NCBI GenBank assembly: GCA_963693285.1 | Contig: OY848920.1 | Span: 746,501-810,500, forward strand | DNA: 64,000 nt | Direction of reading: 5' to 3' | Origin: Xestospongia muta | Taxonomy: Eukaryota; Porifera; Demospongiae; Haplosclerida; Petrosiidae | Shown here: in pieces, positions 36,748 through 50,099 of the stretch | Numbering within the stretch: position 1 is the stretch's first letter | Layout: each line of letters begins with the position of its first letter | Notes under the pieces: generated by a model | The model's database searches: none | What the model was told of the DNA's origin: nothing | Seen by the model: only the letters and a program-made list of their open reading frames with translations | Program-made: the position numbers and the translations under genes

Positions 36748-37165
36748 CTGTTACTATATATAGTAACACATTGATATTAACATTGTTACTATATATAGTA
36801 ACATGTACAAGTACCTCTATAGTACCTGGTAGTTCTGTAGTGGTAGTTATCTCAAACTGTTTCCAAATCTATCACAATACAATAAAATATACAATATAGT
36901 TGTTGATATAATACTTACTCCTGGTATAAATGTACCTCCATCAAACTGGAGGACTTCAAGACAATTAGTATAAAGTTCCTATATAATAGAGAGATATATA
37001 ATAATGTAGAAAAGATTTACTAACTCTGTAAGGATGATTAATATCTTGCCAATAACCTCTGTGAAAGGAACTTTTTGATCAATGAGTATTAATATCATCA
37101 AATGAACCACATGACTCAAGGATATAATTTTGAAACAACTGAAGACATTGTACCTTATCTAAACA
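36235..37165 (-). pseudogene. NUP188: NUP188 N-terminal fragment, degenerate copy
   Basis: Counterparts of exons 4 (partial) to 10 of the 23.0-24.6 kb copy in the same order: GFGYQPRGRYTIEVSYNVLS in the last exon, INHPYRE, CLEVLQFDGGTFIPG. It is shifted by a ~5-bp deletion after LSQHI in the last exon and is truncated in exon 4. The first three exons are absent; an LRR exon starts instead at 37.3 kb. A long (AT)n run sits at 36692-36742. Confidence 0.75.
36692..36742. repeat. (AT)n microsatellite
   Basis: About 25 AT units in the NUP188 pseudogene intron. Confidence 0.9.
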
Positions 37166-37325
37166 CTAATAGACAATAGTAATAATATGTGATTGATATA
37201 CAAAGTACTTACTAATCTCTGATATATAGCTACCGCATGTAATGAAGTGGGTGAAACACAAGCATAAGTAATAAATATTATAATTTCAAAATGTTTAAAT
37301 GAAAAGTAAAACAGATAAAACAAAC

Positions 37326-40113
37326 TTAATAAAGTAAAAATGTAAGTCTGTCTTCAATATCTAGATAACTATCTAACTTCTTGCAATACTCTTTATGTCG
37401 TCCTGATAAGTGTAGTGTCTCTATCATAGGATTTTTAGTAAGTGTAATACAAATTGTCTTGATATCATCACTCTTCAGAGAAGTATCGTTGAGACATAGT
37501 TTTGTCAATGATGTAGTAGTTTGTATTAGATCTGCTATTGTACTGGTACTAACTGAAGTGATCAGACGATTACAGCTGAAGTCCAAAAATGTTAGTGTTT
37601 CATTTTTAGTGAGTGCTTTGCAGATATATTGGACGTGATTATCAGTGATTTTACAGTTGAGGAGATCTAGAGTTTCCAATGTCTTATTAACAGTTAACAT
37701 TTTAGACAAATAAGTTATATCTTCATTCGTGATACCTTTAGTACCGGACAACAATAACTCCTCAACTGTAGTGTTAGTAACAAGAGCATCAAAGATAAGT
37801 TTGATATCTCCAGTAATTTTGCAGTAGTTAAAATCTATTGTTCTTATTGTTTCGTTACTAGTGAGTATGTCTGACAGTTTTGACACACACATACTGTCCA
37901 ATGGAGTACTCACTACATGAAGCTCCTGCACTGTACACATATCAAGACTGTTTATAATTATCAGAGCATGTTTAGGAGATGACGACCAGAGACTAATACT
38001 CAATTTTTTCCGTTTGTTGTTCTTTTATTAACTTCTTCATAACATCTTCACATTCTTGAATAGTTGGTGACTTGAGTTCTACTTCATCATCTCTCCACTT
38101 AACATTTCCAGTGTCTTCTGTTAATAAAATAGAAATTAGTATACTGTATTATACATACATAATAATGTATACCATAACACATTAAAGTCCATTTATGTCA
38201 ACTTTGACCTAATAAATCTCTTTATTGACTTTATTATATATATAATACACAAATTTATATATAGCTTTATGGACATACTTTGCTTATGAATAATATAGAT
38301 ACCTTTGGAATACTAAAAACATTAATTATAGACTATATATATTAATATATTGAAGTAATGTGGTTAAATGGAATATGAAAGTATAAAAGTGATCGAAAAC
38401 AAATGTGAAAGTTAACATGAAAAATTTTAATATTATAATATACAAGGAAAGCTCTACTAAATATGGTTACTATGGCAACAAAGTATTTGGAGATACCTAA
38501 CTATAATATCTCCATCTTCATTAGTTTAGTACTTACCTTTGCCTGACTTTCCAACGTTCACAAAATTGTCTGACTTTTTCACATGCACTGGAGTTTCTAT
38601 ATTGTTACTTAGTTATGAGTTTCTACTTTCATCTGATTTCTTATGCTCCATCAACTCTGATATAAGAGATTCTGCAAATAATTACATAATAAATAATAGT
38701 AATTATAAATAATAAATAAGCTAACAATAGCTATTAATATATATTAATAGGTTAACAGCTATTAATATAATATTAATTAATATAATATTAATAATAAGTT
38801 AACAGCTAAGATTAATATGACAGTATGGTGTACATTTATATTAGTCTGGAGTTACTGACCCTTCTCTAAGAAAGGAAGGGTCTGGGGAGAAGTGCATAAT
38901 AGGACTTGTATATCCTGCAAAATTCTTGGAGGCCATAGAAACACTTTGTGCACTTACAAACTCCTCCTTTTTACTTAATACCAATTCCATGCAAGTTGGC
39001 AATGGCTAGTAAAATTGTTGAACCAGCACAAAACACTGCTCTTAAAGCAGTATGTGACACAAGGCAGCACTAGTTAATAATGGATGGTCTATGCTTCTAT
39101 TCAAAAGATCATCACTACAACTCTTGCATATCACAACAGCCAATTTGACTTTTTCCACTCTCTTAATACATGCTCAGGTCTAAGTATTGTCTACCCACAT
39201 CTGCATTCTTGCCATGTGTACGAGTCCTATATGTGCCTGTCTCCATACCATTCCTCTTTAGTGAAGGGTAGGCAATGCCAGACTACATTTATATTACATT
39301 AACTTTTGATATAAAATTGTAATTGTAATTTACTTATATCTTCATCTGACTCTTTTAATTACTCTTTTAATGATGCTACAAATTAGTCAGAGGATGTATA
39401 AATTGTACCATACCAATATTTTCACTGATAGTAGGTGTAGACTCTTCTTGGCTATACTTTATTTGAGTCTCCTCAAGTCCATGCAATTGATCAGTTAGTG
39501 GTTTATAATCCTTTTGCATAATAAATACTAGATCTAGTAACAATTAATACAATTTAATGAGAAATGATCATTAACTATTAATATTAACTACCTTTTGTGC
39601 TTTGTTTTAACTCCTCAATCTGTTTATCTCTCTCTCTCTTAATTGTAAAGTCAATGTTGCAAAGATTTCTTCTACTCTCTCTATCTCTCTCTGCTTTTGT
39701 TAGACACTGACAATATCTCCTTCTCAAAGACTATGGAATATCTCATTAATACAATAGTGTGTACATTATTAACATCTCACTTTCTTTTTCCTTGATGGTA
39801 TTTGTTAACTGTTCTATCTGTAAATTTTTTGCTCTGTTCATTTTAGTACTTGCTTCTAACAATTGTTTCAACTCAGACTCTATAAACAAGAGAGAACAAG
39901 TGTGTACATAGTACTTGTTGTTAAGAGCTTACCTTTAGTTTCTGTGATACTAGACATTTCTAGTATTTTGTTTTTAAGTGTGTCTAGTTCCTCTTCAAGA
40001 GCTATTAAGAGAAAAGCATTTATTGTTGATATAAAATGTTAAAAGTATCACAAAATTCATCATTACATCAGATTTCTTACCTTCCTTCATTGCTAACAAT
40101 GATGTCAAGTCAT
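37326..40113 (-). pseudogene. Array-family coiled-coil/LRR relic (copy L)
   Basis: The LRR exon 38117-37326 is well preserved (225-codon open part, repeats ...LETLDLLNCKITDNHVQYIC...). It carries a +1 change in the T-run 38004-38009 that breaks the frame between the EQQTEK and SISLWSSSP segments. Upstream are linker exons (38672-38515, with an in-frame TAA; 39530-39415, KPLTDQLHGLEE) and coiled-coil exons between 39.59 and 40.11 kb, one with a 1-bp deletion near 39692. The series ends abruptly inside a coiled-coil exon at 40113. There is no SH3, X, CARD-like or Death exon. It is a decayed 3' half of a gene of the B type. Confidence 0.7.
38860..39330. other. Insertion-like stretch inside copy L, unidentified
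   Basis: Lies between linker exons and has less extreme AT than its surroundings. It carries no recognisable exon of the family on either strand and may be an inserted repeat. Confidence 0.3.
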
Positions 40114-40217
40114 TAATCTTGAGAGAACAAGACAGTACAACATGTGTTGTTATGAAGTGTTATGTACTCAATATAGGGAGATTGTATTATTAGTTGTTTG
40201 TGTTCTCTCTCTCTCAG

Positions 40218-40316
40218 AATGATGAGGTATCCACTCTGGTACCCTCTACTACATCAGGACAACTTCAATTTGCTCCTGCTACTCAAAGCGTACCTTCTGG
40301 AGGATTTAATTTCTGA
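40218..40316 (+). other. Possible orphan terminal exon with FG-nucleoporin-like end
   Basis: A pyrimidine tract CTCTCTCTCTCAG is followed by 32 open codons (NDEV..LVPSTTSGQLQFAPA, ending PSGGFNF) and TGA. The Ser/Thr/Gln-rich composition with F.F and GGFNF resembles the tail of an FG nucleoporin, but the match is short. No upstream exon is found on this strand, so it is probably a displaced 3' exon. Confidence 0.3.
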
Positions 40317-40444
40317 TATGTGACCACACCCATTGACTCCACCCACCACTTTCAAAACTTTGTTTGCACTTTATGAAAGACATTGATACTAAAAAGACAT
40401 CAACAGAAACTTAAACTAAATTAAAAGTAAATGTATAGAACAAA

Positions 40445-43400
40445 CTACTTTAAGAATGGCTGGAAGTTAAGTTTGTCTTCAATAACTTGATAACTGTCTA
40501 ACTTCTTACAATACTCTTTGTGTTGTTCGGATAAGTATAATGTCTGTATTATAGTATTTTCAATGAGTGAAGTACAAATAGTCTTGATATCATCATTGTT
40601 TAGTGAAGTGTCAGAGAGACATAGTTCTGTCAACGATTTAGTTGTATTTATTAGTTCAGCTATTGTACTGGTACTGGCTGAAGTGATCTGAGGATTATAG
40701 CTGATGTCCAATACAGTCAGTGTTTGGTTTTTAGTGAGGCCATCACAGATATATTGGACACCATTATCAGTGATGTTACAATTGATGAGTTCTAGTGTTT
40801 TCAATGTCTTATTAATACTTAACATGGTAGATAAGTTACTGGTATCTTCATCTGTGATAGTAACATTAATCAACGATAAAAACTCAAGAGTATTATTGGT
40901 AAAGAGAGCATCACTGATTTGTTTGATACCACTAGTAAGTGAAGAGTAGCGAAGATATAGCTTTATCATTGATTTATTAGTAGTTTGTAGCTCTGCTGAT
41001 AATGTTGACATACATATACTGTCCAATGGAGTGCTGTGTATATCAAGTGTCTTCATTGCACACTTACTGAGATTACTAATAATTACAAGAGCACTTTCAG
41101 GAGATGATGATCTGAGACGAATACGCCATCTACTTCCTTTGGTTTGTTGTTCTGTTATTAATCTGCTAACAACCTCTTCACATTGTTCAATAGTTGGTGA
41201 GATAAGCCAAACATTCTTTATATCATCTCTCCACTCAACTCTTCCAGTATGTCCTGTTATAAACAGAGTTAGTATGTAGATATAGTGTACACATATAATA
41301 TATAGTGTTACAAACTGTACTATAAAACATTATGTTCTAATGAACAAATTACAGGGATTACCTCCTAATTTGGGATCATCATGAGATAATTCAAATTTAG
41401 CTAGTTGTAGTTCTGTAAAATTTATAGGGAACTCCCCACAGACTCCATTCAGAGTCCCCTCACACCATCCATTACCAATCTATGAAATATATAATATAAT
41501 TAGAAATGATCTTTAAATAATATGTTGACATAATGAATGGATGGACAAAAAGGATGTCTCCATACCTTAATGACATCTTTGATAACATCTCCAACATTTA
41601 GACTTAATTCCTCAGGATAATCTTTGGTGTAAGAACGTTTGACAACAGCTTCTGTATAGACCACTAATACATCATTATAATGTAACTTTATGAAACATCA
41701 AAACATAACATACCATAACCTGACTTTTTATCATCAGTTGAACCCTTTGCCTCATCTCTCAACTCATGTACTGAAGACTCTACAATAAGTAATGACAATA
41801 TACTTTGTATAATATATGTAGTCAGGAGTGGATGAAGAAGAGAAGGAGTGTTCAACATTTATACACTAACATGTACTATCTGTTATGACAAGTCCTTATC
41901 TTATAATACCATATAAGGTATATGCTTTCATAGGCAAAGTGGTGGTTAGCTTTTGTGGTTGTACAATTTTATCATGTGGTATTACAAGGAGATGATCAGG
42001 ACTAACAAAGAAAAGGTGAGTGACACTAACTAAGAACCAAATCTGTAAAGTTGTTTAGAAGTCATTGACTTGTCTGTATCTGTCACCAAAATAGTTTATT
42101 TCTAAATAACAACATGTGATTACATGGTTTAAGCTCAAGTACATGCTAAAATAACATTTCCATATATGGACAATGGGCACATCCTAAGACATAGATATGG
42201 TACCATGACACTTACCATTGATAGATAGTGTGGACTCTTCTTGACTAGACTCATGAAGTCCTTCATCAGTTAATGGTTTCTGAGGCTTTTGTATAAATGC
42301 TAAATTTAGTAACAATGTCATATAATGAGAAGTAACAATTATCTACTAATATCAGTTACCTTTCAAGCTTTGCTCAATCTGTTTGTCTCTCTCTCTTAGC
42401 TGTAATCTCAATCTTGTTATTATTTCTTGTAGTGTCTCTATCTCTCTTTGTCTCTCAACAGACACTGACAATAACATCTTCTCAAAGACTATGGAATATC
42501 TCATTAATACAATAGTGTGTACATTATTAACATCTTACTTTCTTTTTCTTTGATGGTATTTGTTAACTGTTCTATCTGTAAAGTTTTTGCTCTGTTCATT
42601 TTAGTACTTGCTTCTAACAATTGTTTTAACTCAGACTCTATAAACAAGAGAGAACAAGTGTGTACATAGTACTTGTTGTTAAGAGCTTACCTTTAGTTTC
42701 TGTGACACTAGACATTTCTAGTATTTTGTTTCTAAGTGTGTCTAGTTCCTCTTCAATAGCTATAAAGGGAGAAGCATTTATTGTTGATATAAAATGTTAA
42801 AAGTATCACACATCAGATTTCTTACTTTCCTGATTCATAGATGGCTGATATACATGAAAGAAAAAATCTAAATAAAAAATGAAATCAAAGATTGATAGGA
42901 TATTATTATATGTAATAACAATTAGCACCTGAGAAAAGTAAACCAGCTGCTTCTGAAAGGTAAGGTATATTATCCTCGTCTTCTTGAACCTTTTTTCTCC
43001 ATTCTATAATAAAGTACATTATAGTTATATCTATAGATTGTACACTACCTACTACACATTGTCAATTCCTAAAATATATGCCTAAGCTCTATTTTTAAAT
43101 ATAACTTGCCATCATATTCATATCATCAGTATATTCGTGTGAGTACATGTATCATATAAAAATAAGTAAGTTCGAGCTTAAGTGCACACCAGCATCATTT
43201 TCTAGTATTCCTTCATATTATATAATGGCAAATTAATCTGGATGTATATACAAGGCTGCATCTGATTAGATTTACTAAAATAATTATTTTATATTACTAG
43301 TGATACTTATATTTAACATGATCAATGGTATAAGATATGTACACACATTAAATTTAACTACTAATGCAGCAACTCGTAACATTATGTTTGATTTAGAATA

Positions 43401-46400
43401 TATCAAACCCTCCTTTTCTCAAAGTTCAAGAGTATAGTGAACTACTCTATCATTCTCAAGCTCACTGACCTTCTTGGTAAGATTTTTTTACAAGATCCTT
43501 TTTTTCTTTGGATGTCAAACACAAACCTGATGCCACAACATCATACTCATCATCAGTAAAACTGAAACTTAAAAAAGGCTCTTCATAATACCTTGGACAA
43601 TATTCCAGTTTTTCCTCCTTTTTTAAAACTGCTTGAATGTTTGCAGAGACTTTGGTAGCCTTGCTATCATTTATAGCCCAACTACTCCTGAAGCCTGTAG
43701 CTTTCTTTTCTTCAATCAGCTTTATCAAAATTAATGCTTCAGGTTGTTGTGAGTAAGACCTAATTGAATTAATATTGTTAAAACCAGTAATGTATTACCT
43801 GATGGACAGATATGTAGTAGGTGACAATATGCTCAAATGTAATGTTTTAAAGCCAGTAAGTGTTACTAAACCAAATATACATTATAACTTACAGGATGGT
43901 AACTAAATCAGCAGTGATCCTGAAGGCTTTTTTTGATGGTGCCCATTCCAAAAAAACAGATTCCTGTGGATTGAACACTTCTTTGTTGACAGTGAAGAAT
44001 AGTTCAAACCATCCTTCCTTAAAATGGTCAAAATTAAAAATAGATCTATTGATCTTTAGCATATTTGCAAGGTTACACACGATGGCTTTCAGTTCTATAC
44101 CAGTCAGTGTAATTTTTTCAAATACTTTCAGGAATATGGTAATTCTCTCTGATTGAGAATCACATGATGAAAATGACTTTGATGAAATTTGAAAAATAGA
44201 CCTTTTAAGGTAAGGGATAAGGGTGATAGTTCGATATTCTTGCAATGATCCCTTCTCTGCTTCAGTGCCAAATTTATTAACAACAACTTCAAACAAATCA
44301 TCATTGAACCAAGTGCTTCTTTTAGAAATTGCAATAAATACATCCTTTACTGTATCATTCTTCTTAAACTCAAAAGGGGGCTTGCAGCTTGTATATGCTT
44401 GAAGAAACAGCTGTAAATCTTTTGGATCAACACCTCGCTCACTAAAGGACCCACTAAGGTTTACAACAAAAGATGCAAAGGCTTCCTTAACAAGTTTATG
44501 TTCATCTCTTAACTTGTTGATAACGTTTTCCTTCTCAAACTGTGGCATTTCTTTCCAGTTAGGATAACATTTTTCAGGAAACAATTGTGAAGTCTCCCCT
44601 TCATCAGGCTTTGCTGAAGCATTCTTTGCATATTTCATAACACATTCTGCCACATCTTGAAATTTAGTTTTTAAGCAAGCTCTTATAAGTGCTAAGTATG
44701 TTGCATTCTTTGCCATCTTTTTTCTCCAGAGAGATAACACTTGAATTGTTTGCTTTCGATCACAAGTCTTGTCTTGTGTGATGGATCTCAGCTCACTTTC
44801 AGAGAAGTGAAGGTGACGACCAAATTCAATGTAGTCATGATCATCAATTTTCATAGAAATTTCAATAATAAAATCTTCTTTATCTGAGCATGGTTTATTG
44901 ATATCTGTAATTTTCATGTCATGTTTCCTCAATAAGTCTGATAATTCTAAAAGAAAACAATAATCAATGTATGCAGAATGAATCCTTATGAATAAAAATT
45001 ATCTATCTATACAATAAATTTAAAGTTAATAATTAAGGCAAGTGTTCATACGTATTGTCTATTTTGAAGACTATCATGCCAATTCCATAATTAAGTCTTT
45101 TTAGTTTTATTTTATCTGTATTACATCATAAATTCATTCCATAAAAATAAGTACATAGTTTTTGTAATGTATGTATGAATGTATAATGCAATAATGCATT
45201 ATTAGTATGATCTGGTGTATTATGCTAACTCAGTGGTAGATTTTGGTACATGGTTCTTTTTTGGTCTTGTATAATTTTGTATAATAAATGTTTGTTCATG
45301 TTGAGTTATATGCTATCATCACTAACTCTGGTCATCTACAAATATCACACTTTTTATATGCATGCGTTGTTATATGAATTACTCTTAATGGGATATGTAC
45401 ATATTTGCTCATATAGTATGTAAGCATTACAGGTGACTAAGGACTATTGACTGACCTTTTGAGCATTTCATTACCAGCTCATTTGACAGTACAGACAACG
45501 TTTGATCTTTCTCTAAGACTTCAATAAACAAATAAAGATTATCTGCACTCCATTCTATTTTAGGCTGTACAGACAGCATTAGACTATTGACTCGATAGCT
45601 ATCCTTAATACCAGGGCTGGAAATATCTCGAAGATCTTCACGACTAATTAACTTAACTTGATGTAGCTGTCCAGCAAATGAAATAGGATTTGTTATTGCA
45701 CCACTAATATCAGCAAAATGTGCAACAAAAGCTTTATATTCTTCACTTTTACATGTAGGATGACAATAAACCTATTTCAAATATGACACATAATGGCTAT
45801 AAAATTCTAACGTCAATAGAAATAATTATATTGAAATTAGGACTAAATTTTGGAAACAATTTGAATCTACCTGTGGAATATAGTGAGAGTCAGCTTGTGG
45901 TTCTAGTGGTCTGTCCTGATCTGAACAAGTAACTATATCTGAAGATTTGGAAGGTAACGTGTCAGCTGGGGTTAGTAATTGATCAGTGTTATGTTGTTCT
46001 TTATATTGCTCAGAATCAGTCTCATGCTCAAGTTCAGTTGATGCGTCTGATAAAATGAAACCCTCTATTAGAATTTCCAGTTTATTATTCAACATACCTT
46101 GTACTGCTGACTTTAATTGTTGCTTTTTTAGCTTAAACAATTTATCAATACATCGTCTCTATAGTATATAGCATATATATATAATTGACTTTTTCAATCA
46201 TTTCTTCAGCAATATCAACCTAACAACTAACCTTGTATTTTCTGGGTTTGTCACGGTATCCAAACAGATCACACCTGTCTAACAAACAACAAGTTGACAG
46301 AACCACCAACACCACAGTAAATAGTGGTAACAAGATCCAAGCATAGTCGTTCCAAATAAATGTAACAATCCCTAATATCACTAGGATAATCACCCATAAA

Positions 46401-46414
46401 GGATAGCAGATCAT
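40445..46414 (-). CDS. Membrane-anchored CARD-like/Death/X/coiled-coil/SH3/LRR chimera (copy I)
   Basis: Fifteen exons: 46414-46232 (61 codons, two hydrophobic segments PLWVIILVILGIVTFI and WILLPLFTVVLVVLS), 46158-46098 (basic), 46046-45871 (acidic linker), 45771-45456 (CARD-like, LHQVKLISREDLRDI), 44946-43893 (Death ~aa 250-345, then X), 43759-43470, 43003-42929, 42759-42691, 42637-42539, 42488-42360 (coiled coil), 42299-42216, 41779-41714, 41651-41566 and 41479-41362 (SH3), 41253-40445 (LRR). Total 1205 codons, in phase, no stops. The N-terminal half is unrelated in sequence and domain order to copies A/B/F, while everything from 42.76 kb down is the array-family 3' half, so it is a domain-shuffled gene. 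The start ATG (46414) follows an AG that could be an acceptor, so more 5' sequence is possible. Likely an integral membrane receptor or organelle-anchored adaptor (inference). Confidence 0.75.
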
Positions 46415-46420
46415 GATGAC

Positions 46421-47288
46421 CTGTAAACAAAGACACACCCTTGTTGCCTTGACCTTTCAATTAAACAATCATGAATTTATTAATCAACAATGAATTCATT
46501 ACTACACAAAAGTCAAAATTAAACGAGCATGAGCATTATAAAAGGGCTGGATTGCCCACAAAATACACACACAAAACTTTTTAATATCAAAAAATGGAGG
46601 CTGTGTTTCTTTTCCTGTTTACATCATAATATACACTTCCTAATAAGTAATAAGTGATTGATATATAAAGTACTTACTAATCAATAATCTCTGGTACAAA
46701 CATCAAAAATAAAGTGGGTGGGGTATCATACTTACCTATGAGTTATTTCCTTAACTATTTACGTGTATGATTTTTAAAATGATTGTCCTTCAGTTAATTG
46801 GGATATATTTGTCAGACTTGTAGAAAGAGACACACATACACACTCTCAGAGTACAACAATATCAACTATATACATAGTAGTCATACTGGATCGAGACCTG
46901 GTTGTCATAAACATATCATATATAAACATAAAGTTGTCAAGGAAGAGTTCTTACCTCTCAAACATAGCATGTAGTTAGTGGTGGGAAAAAGAATGGGTGG
47001 ACATAATGACATGTAATAGTAATTATTATCAATTAAACAAGAATATAGCAAAACTATAATAGAAACAAAAATGTACAAATGAACTATTACTGAAGACGGA
47101 TAGCTGTAGATAAATTATAAAAACACATTTCTTGTCTTGCTTTTTAATCTCAGTGTAAAGTTTATCTAGTCAGAGTCTCGCTAACAAAGTATTATGCAGA
47201 TAAGTTAATAATTAATGTAAATTAACTAGGCAATGCATGCTTCCTAATGAAACCACTATGTTCAGTGGTTCATATATACATAGTATTA
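46421..47288. other. Intergenic with faint NUP188 exon 1-2 flank
   Basis: Positions ~46785-46965 keep recognisable pieces of the NUP188 5' exon/intron 1 region (CCTTCAGTTAATTGGGAT, CTCTCAAACATA) but are too decayed to translate. The remainder is AT-rich with no gene. Confidence 0.4.
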
Positions 47289-48919
47289 TCACCGGCCCTC
47301 ACAAATAACACGTATCGGAACATTTTCGTCAACTGATTCTGCAAGAATATCTTTAATATCTTCCAACATGTAGTCATAGGCATCCCAGTCTAAGATAAAG
47401 ACAGCTGTCTCACAATGGAGAAGAGAATGACTTTTTCTCATTTTGAAACTTTCATCAAGACCAAGAGAAGCTTTAATTTTCTTGCAACATGACTGAACAA
47501 TATCTCTATATGCTTGTATATATATCTTAGCTTCTTCAATATCAAACCGCTTCACAATACTCTCAAGACAACTGATATTGGTGAGTGTACAGTGATCTCT
47601 CACAATATTTAGGACATCATTAATGGAGTTAGCACAAACTATTTCTGATTTGAGGTGAAAGTAACCATCTTCAAGAAAAAGTTTCAAATGATCCAGAGGT
47701 GGAGGACTTCTATTGATTGCTTCTCGAACTTTGGAAAATGTTATTCCAAACTCCTTTCTAATAGACCCAAACGTAGAGTTTAACTTTCGAGGAATTGGAA
47801 TTGGTTTTAATGCAAGATCTGTAATTTAATATAATGATTATGTTCAAAACTTAATTTATACCTTGTGTCAAAGATAAGTCAGGATGTGATGTATAGACTG
47901 ATTCTTCACCTATTAAATATTTAATTCCTTGATATAATAATCCAATTAATATCTACTGTTACTACCTTCAATCATTGATTGTACATCTTCAACAAATACT
48001 TTTTCTAATAAAAGTAATGATTTTTTAATATAATAACTATAAATGAGTCATACACTTACCATAATCCTTTAAGATAGCATTAGCACATGGTACATTGCTA
48101 GTAAATTTTAACAGTACACTGGCAAACACCTCCAGGTTATGGTAGTTGGTGTGTACAGCCTGACGTACTTCTTTTAACAGAAGAAAGGTTGCTTTTTCTC
48201 CAGACAAAGACTTTGCAGTATCTATTATAATTGCAAACGCAGTCTTAGAAATGACTCTTTCTTGATAGAGCATCCGTGATACCATAATAGGATATTGAAG
48301 AGACTGAGAGAGAGAACCATAATGACGACATAAAATGTCACTGCCGAGATCTTCAGGACTCATCTGATCATTGTGACCAGCCATAGCTACTTCATGAATG
48401 TTAATGTACGTTATCTTGTCATCTAGAAATTTTTGACCTACATGTGTCAACAAAAGTCATCAATTATCACTTATCATTGAAATGATCTCTCACCATATTC
48501 ACTAATAATACTTTCAGATAGTATTTTTGTCTCCTCAAACTTGGACAATACTCTAGCTAGCACTATCAACTTCTTGTGATCTGAAGATATTGCTGTATGT
48601 ATAGCAGATAACAGAGTTGTCTTCTTCTCATCTAATGACTTTTCCAATGTCTCCATCTCGTCAAGTGTTTCTTCACTGATACATCTCTTACTAAATAAGA
48701 GCTGGGACACTTTTACAGGATTAATCAGACATTGTGACAGTGTATCAATAGAGGTCTGAAGGATAGAGGCTGCTTCAATAGTTAAGGAGTCAGTTTCTGT
48801 AACGAAAGATAAACACAAAAAAGCAGAAAATATAGACAAGAAAATACATGAATTGTGGGACAACTTTGTACATTTTCTATACCAGGTGATCCTATGATTG
48901 CTTATAGGACCACATGGTG

Positions 48920-48989
<70 letters not shown>

Positions 48990-50007
48990 TATTGGTTAGT
49001 CAATTTCAATTTATTTTAATCTGTTGTTAAGTGTAACATGTAACAAATGAAATTAACAAACATAAAGTAACTGCCAATACACACATAGTAATAGTTACTC
49101 TTTCAATAAGCACTCATTATGGGAATGTGACTCTAACTGATGTTTCTTACCACTTTGTTTTCCTTCTTCAAGGGCTTTCATTTCCTGTAAATGATAATAT
49201 TAAAGTCTGTTGTCTAAAAATTACTCATCCCTTACCATATCTCTTTTGTATTTATTGTAAATAGTATGAGTGCCAATTTTTAACTTAACCACTCCCTCCT
49301 CTATCAGTAAATGAAGATTATCCTTTGCTGTCCTCAGTAAACGATCCATCATATATTGTGGAGCATAGCAGATAACCATAATAGAACCTCCTTTTATGGC
49401 TCTAACTTGGACAAAATTCGTCATGTCTTTGAAAGCTTTCGATAACAACCCTCTGATGTCCTTGAGTGTACGTTCGTGAGCATTCCACCCAAGAGTAAAC
49501 TCAATAGTCTCATGTGTAGGAAGAAGAGACGAAGAATCTATTTTGAAGCTCTGGCCACTGCATATGTCGGCTTTAATATTTTTACAAAATGTATCAACTG
49601 CTGTCTTGAAGTCATCAAGATGTTGTTTAGCTTCTACAACTTTGTAGTGATTGACAATAGCTTCCAAGCAGGAAATGTTGATGATGGTATCTTTATCACG
49701 AACAACATCCATAACAACATCAAATGATTCAACTTCAGCTAGTTTGTCTTCTAGCTCTGGGAAACATTTACGAATATAGCTTTTGAGCTCTGGTAGTGAT
49801 GGGATAACATCCTCAATAAGACGTGCAACAGTCACAATAAGATCTCCAAATTTTACCCTCATCATATCAAAATCAGATTCATAAGTAGCATTCAGTTTGA
49901 CTTGTGATGGAAATATTTGGTCTATACAATAATGGCAACGTAAAATGTCATTGAGCTGAGATGATTTTCTTACCTAGCTGAGGTTGAGAATCTCCTTTTG
50001 AAGCCAT
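47289..50007 (-). CDS. X / CARD-like / CARD-like / X protein (copy M)
   Basis: Eight exons: 50007-49974 (MASKGDSQPQL, the array first exon), 49921-49236 (X, 686 nt as in the other copies), 49184-49151, 48796-48494 (CARD-like, LLFSKRCISEETLDEM), 48437-48060 (second CARD-like, MLYQERVISKTAFAI), 48004-47966, 47909-47862, 47818-47289 (second, shorter X). The total is 684 codons, all phases consistent. The first exon splices straight to X, skipping the usual Death and CARD-like exons. The second X lacks its last ~60 residues relative to the first and ends CEGR-TGA. There is no coiled coil, SH3 or LRR. The near-symmetrical layout suggests an adaptor partner for the LRR members (inference). Confidence 0.75.
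48920..48993. repeat. (AT)n microsatellite in copy M intron
   Basis: About 35 AT units with GT interruptions. Confidence 0.9.
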
Positions 50008-50090
50008 TAGAGAAAGATAAAGTAAAGAATTGGGGTGGGCCAAACCAAAGTGGGAGTGTATAACACATCATGAATACTCTTTCAGAAAGG
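50008..50090 (-). promoter_or_regulatory. Conserved 5' flank of array genes (copy M)
   Basis: Carries the minus-strand GTATTCATGATGTGTTAT block and C-rich runs also found upstream of copies B, D and F. Confidence 0.35.
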
Positions 50091-50099
50091 TCAGATAAC

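Noticed and set aside
42826..42844. Small exon in copy I between 42929 and 42759
   Set aside because: It ends in phase 2 while the next exon needs phase 1; skipping it gives an exact multiple of three for the whole gene.
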